Below, piece after piece: positions 43,801-51,870 of a DNA stretch of 64,000 bases. Origin of the DNA: Pseudomonas viridiflava (GTDB lineage Bacteria > Pseudomonadota > Gammaproteobacteria > Pseudomonadales > Pseudomonadaceae); NCBI RefSeq assembly GCF_900602065.1, contig NZ_UWFN01000310.1, positions 186,001 to 250,000 of the forward strand, given 5' to 3'. Position 1 is the first letter of the stretch, and every line of letters begins with the position of its first letter. The translations under genes and the position numbers were made by a program. The notes beneath the pieces are model-generated. The model was not told the DNA's origin and did no database searches. It saw nothing but the letters and a program-made list of their open reading frames with translations.

Positions 43801-44228
43801 CCCGTTAGCGTGACATTGGTCAGCGTGACCGTATTGTTGGAGACCTTGCCGCCCCCGCCGCCATTCGCGGACGAGGCGGAGGATGAAGAGGCGTTTCCAC
43901 CCGTGCCGCCAGCGCTAAGTCCGCCGAAAACCGACCCGCCACCAGCACCGCCGGCACCACCAGAGCCAGAAGCGCTCCCACCAATACCGCCTGGCGTAGA
44001 GGGTTGCGTATTAATATCGGAGTTGCCCACGTTTTGTGAGGTGACAGGCGCGCCGTTGCCACCATCACCGTTCGTGCCCGCCGAACCCTGGCTGGATCCA
44101 CCGTATGTAACGTTGTCGCCATCGCTGCCGACTGCGCCACCATTTGCGAACGCAGGCGAGAGGAATAGCGCGCTTGATATCGCAATGCCCAGGGTAGTGA
44201 GATGAAATACGGTATTTAGTGGCTTCAT
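40866..44228 (-). CDS. Autotransporter with Gly/Ser-rich tandem repeat passenger
   Basis: A 1120-aa type Va secreted adhesin-like protein. Signal peptide TLGIAISSALFLSPAFA|NGG. The passenger (to ~residue 800) is almost only Gly, Ser, Thr, Ala, Asn and Val. It has six strong repeats of 74-82 residues built on GGSVYGGFSAGG + Ser-tract + EVSGNTVTLTNVTLTGANGGDGG, and two decayed copies after them. The last ~280 residues form the translocating beta barrel, ending in the expected aromatic residue (GSFKVSYSF). No Cys was seen. The substrate or partner of the passenger is unknown. Gly-rich runs resemble self-associating surface proteins. No neighbour suggests a dedicated partner. Confidence 0.88.
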   Translation of the reverse strand: MKPLNTVFHLTTLGIAISSALFLSPAFANGGAVGSDGDNVTYGGSSQGSAGTNGDGGNGAPVTSQNVGNSDINTQPSTPGGIGGSASGSGGAGGAGGGSVFGGLSAGGTGGNASSSSASSANGGGGGKVSNNTVTLTNVTLTGADGGDGGDTSSSGTFAVSASGDAGGQGGGSVYGGFSTGSAGGDSSSSSSGPFPSSSPSSANGGEGGEVSGNTVTLTDVTLTGANGGTGGDTSSSGTIVSSGASGAGGQGGGSVYGGFSAGGSGGHSSATASDTANGGDGGEASGNTVTLTNVTLTGANGGDGGDTSASATIASTGAGGAGGQGGGSVFGGFSSGGAGGHSSSSSSTSPSAYPSSANGGDGGQVSDNTVTLTDVTITGADGGDGGDASSSGNITLTGAGGAGGQGGGSVYGGFSAGGSGGHSSSSSSFLSSSSSSAMGGNGGEVSGNTVTLTNVTLTGANGGDGGNSSFSAGGAGGQGGGSVYGGFSAGGGGGFSSSSSSSPSTPSSPAFANGGNGGEVSGNSVTLTNVTLTGAIGGDGGNSSSSAGGADGQRGGSVFGGFSAGGAGGTSFSSNDGDGGDGGHVSGNKVTISGTSSLSGDIYGGYSQGGAGGNTGTTGEGGRVENNIVTLEGASLIIGGSVYGGYSVNGDGTVNNSKAFTGNTLNLNGYRGSLTGIYNFEKYNWVLPKDVINNDTLITITGSDKVQLTGTTHTMAIENDGNVLNAGDTVTLIDKAQGTPTLTTTQITQGHFIIYDANLSVVNDELVLSIDGKKAASSPTPAGRLNPTSKAFLEGRAASLAVTNQGADLISDNGISAARSSLQQTSKNGSGVNLAPFTAVSGGSSRYKTGSHIDVRGFSVALGVATGFELQDQSAITLGVFAEHGSGNYDSYNSFTGYDPVRGGGDFRYTGGGVLFHMDVADTGLNKKPGSDTGAKDGLYLDASVRTGTAKMSFDSNDLTDAEGVRGQYDTKSRYYGALAGVGYILNLDEKQSLDVYGRYTWGKQNADKVNIGNDQLTFGASQSSRVRVGTRYSYAYTRRIKPYAGVAYEHEFKGDASGSAYDLSIEKPSLSGNTGIVEVGATMNPLAAVEALSVDVGVQSYLGDRQGVTGSFKVSYSF
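42631..43830 (-). repeat. In-frame tandem DNA repeats in the autotransporter gene
   Basis: The core AGCGTGACATTGGTCAGCGT or close variants recurs at about 42631, 42856, 43096, 43339, 43561 and 43807. The spacings are 225, 240, 243, 222 and 246 bp, all multiples of three. Conserved blocks alternate with Ser-codon tracts of variable length, so unit gain or loss would keep the reading frame. Confidence 0.85.
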
Positions 44229-44468
44229 GGGGCGCTATACATACTGGGCGGGGAGGGATGTCTATCGGATGTCCAGACTATCGGCAACACCGTCGGTTTC
44301 TAAAGCGTGTGTGCAACGACTTGTGAGCCATTTTTGCAGGCGGGATTTTTTGTCAGAACTCATCGATTTTTCTCAAGAACTAGATGATTTCAAAATGATA
44401 CCATTCCCGCTTGAAATCAGATCGTGTCAGTTCGACACATGGAATCCCGATTGGGAAAGGAAACCTGA

Positions 44469-44780
44469 ATGTCCTCGTTGCAAGCCGAAATGCTGGTTGA
44501 ACAGAAAGTCGCGAATGCCAAGAAATCCACTGGTGTCGCTTATCTGCTGTGGTTCTTTTTGGGCGGGTTCGGCGGTCACCGTTTTTATCTCGGCAAAACG
44601 GGCACTGCAGTTGTTCAGCTGATCATTACCTTGATCGGTTGCTTCACCATCTTCCCTCTTATCATTACCGGCATCTGGCTGTTGATTGATGCTTTTCTGA
44701 TTCCTGGAATTATTCAGGCAAGCGCCGAAAAAGCTCGTCATGAGGCACGTCTTGAAGTGGCAATGCTTCAGCAAAAATAG
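44469..44780 (+). CDS. TM2 domain-containing membrane protein
   Basis: A 103-aa inner-membrane protein with two helices. The TM2 signature is KSTGVAYLLWFFLGGFGGHRFYLGKTGTAVVQL...GIWLLIDAFLIPG, where GGFGGHRFYLG and the DxF in the second half are diagnostic. A charged C-terminal tail (ASAEKARHEARLEVAMLQQK) follows. The function of bacterial TM2 proteins is unknown. AAAGGAAACC lies just before the ATG. Confidence 0.9.
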   Translation: MSSLQAEMLVEQKVANAKKSTGVAYLLWFFLGGFGGHRFYLGKTGTAVVQLIITLIGCFTIFPLIITGIWLLIDAFLIPGIIQASAEKARHEARLEVAMLQQK

Positions 44781-45063
44781 ATTTGCAACAGTCGCTGGCG
44801 GCTTGAATTGCGTAGCACGCAAGTCCGTCAGTGCGTTCGTTGAATCAGGGGAAGGGCGCCGGCGAGGCGCCTTCTTTGTTTGTGTTTTCCGCAAGCTCGC
44901 CACTTCTTCAGTAGGGCGAGTGAATGTATCGCTCTCACTATGCATGACCCAATTTCGTAAGGCCGAAGGATGCGCTCTGTATCCCGCGACCTTGAGGAAT
45001 CTGTATCTGTCGGCAACTCTGCCAGGCTGATAGGGTTTACATCCCTCGTGTTTTGAGCCCGCC

Positions 45064-45396
45064 ATGATTGAACTCACCGCTTTCCCGTTCGGTACAACCG
45101 ACTGGTCGACAATCGAACCTGTTGAACATGCCGGTGAAACCGGTACTGCTTATTGGCGTACCTGTGAGTTCGGTTCGATCCGAGTTCGCATGGTCGAATA
45201 CAGCCCCGGCTACCTGGCGGATCACTGGTGTTGGAGAGGCCATATCCTGCTGTGTCTGGAGGGCGAATTGCACACTGAGTTGGAGGATGGTCGCCAATTC
45301 ATACTCACTGCTGGTATGAGCTATCAAGTGAGCAATGACGCCGAAGGGCATCGATCATTTACCACTACCGGTGCCAGGTTGTTTGTGGTCGACTGA
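45064..45396 (+). CDS. Small cupin protein (DHCW-motif family)
   Basis: A 110-aa single-domain cupin. ADHWCWRGHILLCLEGELHTELEDGRQFILTAGMSYQVSNDAEGHRSF shows the cupin beta barrel. The motif after the first strand, which names the family (DHCW), reads DHWC here, and the first His and the WRGH His are probable metal ligands. No substrate is known for this family. It lies on the same strand as the DapF paralogue 43 nt downstream and may be co-transcribed with it. Confidence 0.85.
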   Translation: MIELTAFPFGTTDWSTIEPVEHAGETGTAYWRTCEFGSIRVRMVEYSPGYLADHWCWRGHILLCLEGELHTELEDGRQFILTAGMSYQVSNDAEGHRSFTTTGARLFVVD

Positions 45397-45439
45397 AGCG
45401 CTCTGAACATCACCCCATGTCTTGTTGCAGGATCTATTG

Positions 45440-46261
45440 ATGCCGTTTGGTTTTCATAAAATGCATGCCAATGGCGATGACTTCGTCATTGTGGATACGC
45501 GGAACGCTCCCAACCCGTTCACCAGTGCCGTTGCCCGGCGATTGGGTGACCGGAATCGAGGTCTGGGCTTCAATCAACTCGCGGTGCTGCTGGATTGCGA
45601 CGATGCAGCGGCACGCTTGATATTCTGGAACGCGGACGGCTCTGCGCTGGATGCGTGTGGAAGCGCGACGCGGGGTGTTGCGGATCTGTTGATGCGTGAA
45701 GCGGACGTCACGTCGGTAACGTTAAGGACGAATCGCGGCTTGTTGGCGTGCGAGCGAACGTCTAACGGTGATATCGCGGTCGACATGGGCAAGCCGCTGT
45801 TTGGCTGGTCAGATATTCCGCTGGCCCTGGAGCTGGACTCGGTTGTTTTGCCACTGGCCGGTCGTCCAACAGCTTGCAGCATGGGCAATCCGCACTGCAC
45901 TTATTTTGTCGAGGATCTGGCCGATGTCGATATTGCGAAAATCGGTCCGGCGCTTGAAACCAATGACCTGTTTCCGCTCAAGACGAATGTGCATTTTGTC
46001 CAGATTATGAGTCGCAAGCATATTCGATTGCGCATCTGGGAGCGGGGTGCTGGCATTGCGCTCGGTTCAGGCTCCTGCTCCTGCGGCGCTGTTGTGAACG
46101 GTATTCGTCGTGGCCTGCTCGACCCGTGTGTCGAAGTCGAGTGCGATGGCGGAAGCGTGACTGTTCGCTGGGACGGCAGAGGGCCGGTGTTTCTTATTGG
46201 CTCGGTAGAGAGTGTTGCGTCGGGAGTGATCGCGGACAGCCTTTTGGAGTCCCTTTCCTGA
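45440..46261 (+). CDS. Diaminopimelate epimerase family protein (DapF paralogue)
   Basis: A 273-aa protein with the two-domain DapF fold. It keeps both catalytic Cys: NADGSALDACGSATRGVADL (first, ~residue 73) and GSGSCSCGAVVNG (second). MGNPHCTYFV, another DapF motif, is present. It is much diverged in other positions and lies outside the usual lysA-dapF locus, so it is probably a paralogue, perhaps acting on another amino acid. The in-frame TTG at 45422 overlaps the ribosome site AGGATC, so I chose ATG at 45440. Its neighbour upstream is a small cupin. A LysR gene is convergent. Confidence 0.85.
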   Translation: MPFGFHKMHANGDDFVIVDTRNAPNPFTSAVARRLGDRNRGLGFNQLAVLLDCDDAAARLIFWNADGSALDACGSATRGVADLLMREADVTSVTLRTNRGLLACERTSNGDIAVDMGKPLFGWSDIPLALELDSVVLPLAGRPTACSMGNPHCTYFVEDLADVDIAKIGPALETNDLFPLKTNVHFVQIMSRKHIRLRIWERGAGIALGSGSCSCGAVVNGIRRGLLDPCVEVECDGGSVTVRWDGRGPVFLIGSVESVASGVIADSLLESLS

Positions 46262-46292
46262 GTCGGTAGGACCGCGCGGTGAACGAGCGATA

Positions 46293-46354
46293 TGTAGGAG
46301 CTGCCGAAGGCTGCGATAGCGGTTAATGCTTCGCAGCCTTCGGCAGCTCCTACA
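46293..46354. repeat. REP-type inverted repeat (GTAGGAGCTGCC family), copy 4
   Basis: Arms TGTAGGAGCTGCCGAAGGCT and CAGCCTTCGGCAGCTCCTACA are perfect inverted repeats around a short loop. It lies between the convergent dapF paralogue and LysR gene. Confidence 0.85.
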
Positions 46355-46365
46355 AGAAATGCATT

Positions 46366-47268
46366 TTACTTGTCAGGAAACGGCAGCGACAGCAGCCAGT
46401 GGCTGAAGGTGTTCAAAGAAGGCAGATGCTGGTAACGCTTCGCGTAGACAAGGTAGTAGCTGCGCCCGCTGTCCATCGAGTCAAACAGTGCAACGAGTTC
46501 GCCGCTTTTGAGCTCGTCCTGCACGAGAATTTCAGGGACCAGCCCGATCCCGATGCCTGCCGAAACTGCCTGAATAAGATGCGCCGTGAGCTCGAAGCTC
46601 GGGCCGGATCTCATGTTTCGGTGGTCGACATCATGGCTGTCGAACCAGTCCGACCAGGCGCTGGGCCTTGATACCACGTTCAACAGCGCATGCTCGGCGA
46701 CGTTAGCCGGTGACATGGCCCGGTACTCAGGCAGGGCAGTAGGACTGGCAACGACGACGAGCTTTTCGCTGAGCAACTTATGCGAGATGTAGCCTGGCCA
46801 TTCACCTGAGCCGACGCAGATGATGGCGTCCATGTCGTGAGTCGTGGGCTGGGCTTCCGCCTGAATAATCCGTGAGTGGATGTGCACCAGTATCCCCGGG
46901 TGTTTTGCATAAAACTCATGCATGCGCGGCAGCAGCCACTTCGAGCCCAGGGTTGGCAGCACTGCCAGATTCAATGGTCCGCCATCATTCTTGTAGGAGA
47001 TGGTCTGCAAGGTTGCGCTGCGAATGCGCCCCAGCGCTGCCGCCAGCTCATGCTGATACAGCGCACCTGCGGCGGTCAGTTCGATCTTGCGCCCGTCACG
47101 CCGGAACAGTTCGACTTCAAGTTGAGCCTCCAGCGTCTGCACCTGGCGACTGACAGCGCTCTGGGTCAGCGTCAACTCCTCGGCTGCCTTGGTGAAGCTG
47201 CCATGCCGGGCGGCGGCTTCAAAAGCGATCAACAGCGACATTGATGGAGTCAGTCTTCTAGGGTTCAT
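46366..47268 (-). CDS. LysR-family transcriptional regulator (GcvA-like)
   Basis: A 300-aa activator-type regulator. The N-terminal winged HTH MSLLIAFEAAARHGSFTKAAEELTLTQSAVSRQVQTLEAQLEVELFRR is intact, and the effector domain ends with GIGLVPEILVQDELKSGELVALF. It resembles GcvA-type regulators, whose ligands are often small amino acids or hydroxyacids. It is transcribed divergently from the FAD/Fe-S dehydrogenase gene 158 nt away, which is the likely target. No clear T-N11-A operator was assigned. Confidence 0.9.
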   Translation of the reverse strand: MNPRRLTPSMSLLIAFEAAARHGSFTKAAEELTLTQSAVSRQVQTLEAQLEVELFRRDGRKIELTAAGALYQHELAAALGRIRSATLQTISYKNDGGPLNLAVLPTLGSKWLLPRMHEFYAKHPGILVHIHSRIIQAEAQPTTHDMDAIICVGSGEWPGYISHKLLSEKLVVVASPTALPEYRAMSPANVAEHALLNVVSRPSAWSDWFDSHDVDHRNMRSGPSFELTAHLIQAVSAGIGIGLVPEILVQDELKSGELVALFDSMDSGRSYYLVYAKRYQHLPSLNTFSHWLLSLPFPDK

Positions 47269-47426
47269 TCATAACGCTCATGCAAACCCAGCAGGAATTA
47301 CGCTTGTGACCAAGCCTGAGAGGCGCAAAAATTAACAAAAAATAGAGTCTGATGCTCTGCGCGCGATAAGCCGAGCATGCCCAACGTGAATGCATAGATT
47401 AGCTTTTTAGCCTGTAGGAATTCCAC

Positions 47427-50400
47427 ATGATTGCCCGGTTGCCGCTGCCTGATGTCCAGAACACCACGTACGAAGCATTCCTTGACGCGCTCCAGACCGC
47501 GGGTTTTCGCGGCGAAATAGTGCGTGATTATGGTGCCCGGACGGTATTGGCAACGGATAACTCCATTTACCAGCGTCTGCCGCAGGCGGCTGTGTTCCCT
47601 CTGGATGAACAGGACGTAGCGGTTGTTTCCCGCTTGGTCGCCGATCCTGGGCATAGCAAGGTCGTCCTCACGCCTCGCGGTGGTGGCACGGGCACCAATG
47701 GGCAATCGTTGACTGACGGGGTGGTCGTCGATCTGTCCCGTCATCTGAACAACATCCTTGAGATCAATGTCGAGGAGCGTTGGGTCAGGGTGCAAAGTGG
47801 TGTGGTCAAGGATCAGCTCAACGCCGCGCTCAAGCCTCATGGGTTGTTCTTCGCGCCAGAGCTTTCGACGTCGAACCGCGCGACGATTGGCGGCATGATC
47901 AACACCGATGCAAGCGGGCAGGGCAGCTGTACTTACGGCAAGACGCGCGACCATGTGCTTGAGCTTTCCACGGTGTTGCTGGGGGGGGATCGTCTGGACA
48001 GCATGCCGATTGATGCCGATAAACTTGCAGCACTCGTGAATCGCAGTGATCGTTCAGGTGAGGTGTATCGGTGTGCGCTGGGCATTGTTGATACTCAGGC
48101 TGAACTGATCGAAAGCACGTTTCCCAAGCTCAATCGCTGCCTGACCGGATACGACCTGGCGCACCTGCGCGAGCCGAACGGGCTTTTTAACCTGAACAGC
48201 GTTCTATGCGGTTCCGAAGGCTCGCTCGGCTTTATCGTCGAAGCCAAATTGAATGTCCTGCCGATTCCCAAGTATTCAATTCTGGTGAACGTGCGTTATG
48301 CGGGTTTCATGGACGCGTTGCGCGACGCAAAAGCGTTGATGGAAATGAAGCCTCTTTCCATCGAAACCGTCGATTCGAAAGTCCTGATGCTGGCGATGAA
48401 AGACATTGTCTGGCACGGCGTCGCAGAGTATTTCCCGGAAAACCCCGACACGCCGACATTGGGCATCAATATCATTGAGTTCAGCGGCGATGACCAGGAG
48501 ATCGTTCAGCAGAAAGTCCACGATTTCGTCTTGCACCTGCAGCGCGATACTTCGGTGGTGCGACTGGGCCATACCCTTGCGATAGGTGCCGACGCGCTCA
48601 AACGTATCTATGCCATGCGCAAGCGGGCGGTGGGCTTGCTCGGTAACGTCAAAGGCGAAGCCCGGCCGCAGCCGTTCGTGGAGGACACTGCTGTTCCACC
48701 TGAAAACCTCGCTGACTTCATTCAGGAATTCCGGGCGCTGCTGGACAGCTACAGTCTGCAGTACGGCATGTTTGGTCATGTCGATGCTGGCGTGTTGCAC
48801 GTTCGGCCGATTCTGGACATGAAAGATCCGGATCAGGCGGCCTTGATCCGGCCGATTTCCGACGCCGTTGCGGCGCTGACGCAAAAGCATGGAGGTTTGT
48901 TGTGGGGCGAACATGGCAAGGGGTTACGCTCCCAGTACGTGCCTGACTACTTCGGTGAGCTTTACCCTGCCTTGCAGGCACTCAAGGCGGCGTTTGACCC
49001 GCACAACCAGCTTAACCCGGGCAAGATCGCCACACCGGGCACAGTGCCGAGCGCTCAACTCACCCGTGTCGACGAGGTTCGTTTGCGTGGCGAACTGGAT
49101 CGCACCATCGATGAGCGCGTCTGGCGAAGCTACGACGCAGCGCTTCACTGCAACGGCAATGGCGCTTGTTACAACTTCGACCCTGATGACGCCATGTGTC
49201 CTTCGTGGAAGGCTACGCGCAATCGTATTCACTCTCCCAAGGGCCGGGCCTCGCTGATCCGTGAGTGGCTGCGACTGCAAGGGGCGCAGGGTGTTGATGT
49301 TCTGAATGCCGCCTCCGGATCGACGCAGAATATCGCCCGGCGAGCGGTTAATACCGTCAGGCAGAAGTTGGGACAGGACGATTTTTCCCACGAGGTCTAC
49401 GACGCGATGGCAGGTTGTCTGGCGTGCAAGTCTTGCGCAGGGCAATGTCCTGTGAAAGTAAACGTGCCGGAATTCCGCTCGCGTTTTCTTGAGCTCTACC
49501 ACAGCCGTTATCTGCGTCCGCTCAAGGATTACCTGATCGGTTCGCTGGAATACACCGTTCCTTATATTGCCAGGATGCCGCGCCTCTATAACTTCGTCAT
49601 GAGTGCACGTCCGGTTCGCTGGGGGCTGGAGCGCATTGCGGGGATGGTCGACAGTCCTTTGTTGAGCCTGGTGGACTTTGCGGCCGTTTGCCGACGTTGG
49701 AACGTTGAGATAGCGACACCACAGCGCCTCGCAATGCTGTCAGATGCGCAGCGGGCGAAAAGTGTGATCCTCGTTCAGGATGCATTCACCCGGTTCTTCG
49801 AAACCCCGTTGCTGGCTGATTGGGTGGAGCTGATCTCAAGGCTTGGCTACAAGGTTTATCTGGCCCCGTACGCGCCCAATGGCAAGCCGCTGCAGGTGCA
49901 GGGCTTCCTCAAAGCGTTTGAAAAGGCTGCCAGCTTCAACGGTCAGTCGCTGTTCAGTCTGCAGCAGTATCAGATTCCATTGGTGGGGCTGGATCCGGCA
50001 ATGACCCTGGTTTATCGCCAGGAGTACGCCAAGGCTCTGGATGCCGACAAGACACCGTCGGTGATGCTGGCGCAGGAGTGGCTGATCAATGCGCTGCCGG
50101 ACGGCGAAGCGCTGAAAGAAGCCGAGCCCTATCACTTCCTGCCGCACTGCACGGAAAAGACCAACGAGCCCGGCAGCATCGGTTTGTGGCAGAAGATCTT
50201 CGAGCGGGCAGGGCTGAAATTGCAGGTTCAGGCCAGTGGCTGTTGTGGAATGTCGGGCACTTACGGTCACGAAACGCGAAACGCTGCGACGTCGGACATC
50301 ATCTACGGGCAGTCGTGGAAGCTGCTCATCCAGAAATTCAACACCTCCGGACGGGTCGTCGCCGATGGCTATTCCTGTCGCAGTCAGGTCAAGCGTCAGG

Positions 50401-50465
50401 AGGGGACAACGGTGCTCCATCCGCTGCAGGTTTTGCTGGCGCGCTTGAGGGAAGTCGCAGGCTGA
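47427..50465 (+). CDS. FAD-binding and 4Fe-4S oxidoreductase, YdiJ family
   Basis: A 1012-aa respiratory-type 2-hydroxyacid dehydrogenase. The N-terminal PCMH-type FAD domain has VVLTPRGGGTGTNGQSLTDGVVVDLSRHLN and NTDASGQGSCTYGKTRDHVLEL. A FAD-oxidase C domain (FGHVDAGVLHVRPILD) follows. The ferredoxin module has CLACKSCAGQCPVKV plus an upstream CNGNGACYNFDPDDAMCPSWKATR. The CCG-type domain has HCTEKTNEPG and SGCCGMSGTYGHE. E. coli YdiJ-type enzymes oxidise D-2-hydroxyacids, and D-lactate or D-2-hydroxyglutarate are plausible substrates here. TAGGAA precedes the ATG. Probably controlled by the divergent LysR. Confidence 0.9.
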   Translation: MIARLPLPDVQNTTYEAFLDALQTAGFRGEIVRDYGARTVLATDNSIYQRLPQAAVFPLDEQDVAVVSRLVADPGHSKVVLTPRGGGTGTNGQSLTDGVVVDLSRHLNNILEINVEERWVRVQSGVVKDQLNAALKPHGLFFAPELSTSNRATIGGMINTDASGQGSCTYGKTRDHVLELSTVLLGGDRLDSMPIDADKLAALVNRSDRSGEVYRCALGIVDTQAELIESTFPKLNRCLTGYDLAHLREPNGLFNLNSVLCGSEGSLGFIVEAKLNVLPIPKYSILVNVRYAGFMDALRDAKALMEMKPLSIETVDSKVLMLAMKDIVWHGVAEYFPENPDTPTLGINIIEFSGDDQEIVQQKVHDFVLHLQRDTSVVRLGHTLAIGADALKRIYAMRKRAVGLLGNVKGEARPQPFVEDTAVPPENLADFIQEFRALLDSYSLQYGMFGHVDAGVLHVRPILDMKDPDQAALIRPISDAVAALTQKHGGLLWGEHGKGLRSQYVPDYFGELYPALQALKAAFDPHNQLNPGKIATPGTVPSAQLTRVDEVRLRGELDRTIDERVWRSYDAALHCNGNGACYNFDPDDAMCPSWKATRNRIHSPKGRASLIREWLRLQGAQGVDVLNAASGSTQNIARRAVNTVRQKLGQDDFSHEVYDAMAGCLACKSCAGQCPVKVNVPEFRSRFLELYHSRYLRPLKDYLIGSLEYTVPYIARMPRLYNFVMSARPVRWGLERIAGMVDSPLLSLVDFAAVCRRWNVEIATPQRLAMLSDAQRAKSVILVQDAFTRFFETPLLADWVELISRLGYKVYLAPYAPNGKPLQVQGFLKAFEKAASFNGQSLFSLQQYQIPLVGLDPAMTLVYRQEYAKALDADKTPSVMLAQEWLINALPDGEALKEAEPYHFLPHCTEKTNEPGSIGLWQKIFERAGLKLQVQASGCCGMSGTYGHETRNAATSDIIYGQSWKLLIQKFNTSGRVVADGYSCRSQVKRQEGTTVLHPLQVLLARLREVAG

Positions 50466-50485
50466 GTTGGCCACGTTCTTTTGGC

Positions 50486-50571
50486 GCAGTGCTTGCCCGC
50501 GAATCAGTCGATGAGGTACATCAGATGTACCGCGTCACCGTTCATCGCGAGCAAGCTCGGCTCCTACAGAT
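50486..50571. repeat. Decayed TGTGGGAGC-type inverted repeat
   Basis: Partial arms (GTGCTTGCCCGCGAATCAG and GAGCAAGCTCGGCTCCTACAG) resemble the 15310 and 24075 repeats but match each other poorly. It lies between convergent genes. Confidence 0.45.
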
Positions 50572-50596
50572 GGTCTTCGTCCTCGTACTTGAATGG

Positions 50597-51733
50597 CTAC
50601 TGCGCGTACAACGGGTAATCCACATAACCCTCAGCATTGCCGCCATACACCGTGGCCGGGTTAATGGGGTTCAACGGCCAGTCATTGGCGATACGGGCTG
50701 GCAGGTCCGGGTTGGCAATGAACGGGCGGCCGAATGCAACGAGGTCAGCCAGGCCTGAGTCCAGCAGTGCCGCGCCGCTTTGCGCGGTATAGCGACCGGC
50801 ATACATGATCGCCCCGCTGAACGTGCTTCTCACGTCACGACGAAACGCTTCAGGCATCGCAGGCGCGTTATCCCAATCCGCTTCGGCGATGGACAGATAA
50901 GCAATACCGGCATTCTCGAGAACCTTGATCGCCTCGATATACGTGGTGTGCGGATCTTCCTCTACCAGGCCCAGGTAAGTACGGGCTTCATCAGTGCTGG
51001 TGAACAGCGGCGCAAAACGTACACCGACTTTCTCTTTGCCAATGCACTCGGCGACACCGGCGACGATCTCACGCAAGAAACGCAGGCGGTTATCCAGCGA
51101 GCCACCGTATTGATCTTCGCGGTGATTGCTGTGGGCTGAAATGAATTGGTTGACCAGATAGCCGTTGGCGCAATGCAGCTCGATGCCATCGAAACCGGCT
51201 TCGATCGCATTGCGTGCCGCTTGAATATAGAGCTGAACAAGCTCCTGGACCTCATCGGTAGTCAGCGCTCTCGGTACGGAAGGTTTAACCAGTTCGCCCG
51301 CGCCGGGTGCGGTTTCGATAAACACGCTCACCTGGTCCGCCGCAATGGCAGAGGCCGATACGGGCGCGGCGCCATTGGGTTGTAGCGCGGTATGAGACAC
51401 CCGGCCGACATGCCACAGCTGGGCGAAAATAACGCCGCCTTCTGCATGCACCGCTTCGGTGACTTTACGCCAGCCATTGATCTGGTCTTGTGTGTAGATA
51501 CCCGGTGTCCAGGCGTAGCCCTGACCGCGCGGTTCGATTTGCGTGCCTTCGGTAACCAGAAACCCGGCACCTGCGCGCTGGCTGTAATACTGCGCCATGA
51601 GCTCGTTAGCGATGTTGCCTGGCTGGGTGCTGCGTTGCCGGGTCAGTGGCGGCAGTACGATGCGGTTTTTAAGCGTGTGATTACCCAATCTGGTCGGGGT
51701 AAAGAAATGGCTGTTGGTTATTGAATCGTTCAT
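50597..51733 (-). CDS. Old yellow enzyme family alkene/nitroester reductase
   Basis: A 378-aa FMN-dependent NAD(P)H oxidoreductase. The TIM barrel opens FFTPTRLGNHTLKNRIVLPPLTRQRS. AQLWHVGRVSH is the usual OYE strand. The substrate-phenolate pair lies in ELHCANGYLVNQFISAHSNHREDQYGGSLDNRLRF (His and Asn). The C-terminal phosphate-binding part is DLVAFGRPFIANPDLPARI. Such enzymes reduce electrophilic alkenes, quinones and nitro compounds. A 15-bp site like those at the nearby TetR gene lies ~40 nt upstream of the ATG, so it is probably part of the same regulon. Confidence 0.9.
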   Translation of the reverse strand: MNDSITNSHFFTPTRLGNHTLKNRIVLPPLTRQRSTQPGNIANELMAQYYSQRAGAGFLVTEGTQIEPRGQGYAWTPGIYTQDQINGWRKVTEAVHAEGGVIFAQLWHVGRVSHTALQPNGAAPVSASAIAADQVSVFIETAPGAGELVKPSVPRALTTDEVQELVQLYIQAARNAIEAGFDGIELHCANGYLVNQFISAHSNHREDQYGGSLDNRLRFLREIVAGVAECIGKEKVGVRFAPLFTSTDEARTYLGLVEEDPHTTYIEAIKVLENAGIAYLSIAEADWDNAPAMPEAFRRDVRSTFSGAIMYAGRYTAQSGAALLDSGLADLVAFGRPFIANPDLPARIANDWPLNPINPATVYGGNAEGYVDYPLYAQ

Positions 51734-51771
51734 TGATCTGCCTTGGTCGACGTTGAATGTCTAATATTTAT

Positions 51772-51786
51772 TAGACCAGTCGACTA
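51772..51786. promoter_or_regulatory. NemR-like operator upstream of the OYE gene
   Basis: TAGACCAGTCGACTA differs by one base from the sites at 52650 and 52726. It lies 39 nt upstream of the OYE start. The TAGACC/GTCTA halves resemble the NemR box of E. coli as I recall it. Confidence 0.75.
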
Positions 51787-51870
51787 TTTTTCATCTAAAA
51801 ATAATGGACGCTTTGCCGGTCGGCTTGGCGTCCACGGTAATCGTGTCGCAGGGCATTTGAAGCGTGAGAA

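Noticed and set aside
42430..44110. Regular repeats considered as a CRISPR array or satellite
   Set aside because: Units are 222-246 bp, in frame, and encode protein repeats of an autotransporter with signal peptide and barrel.
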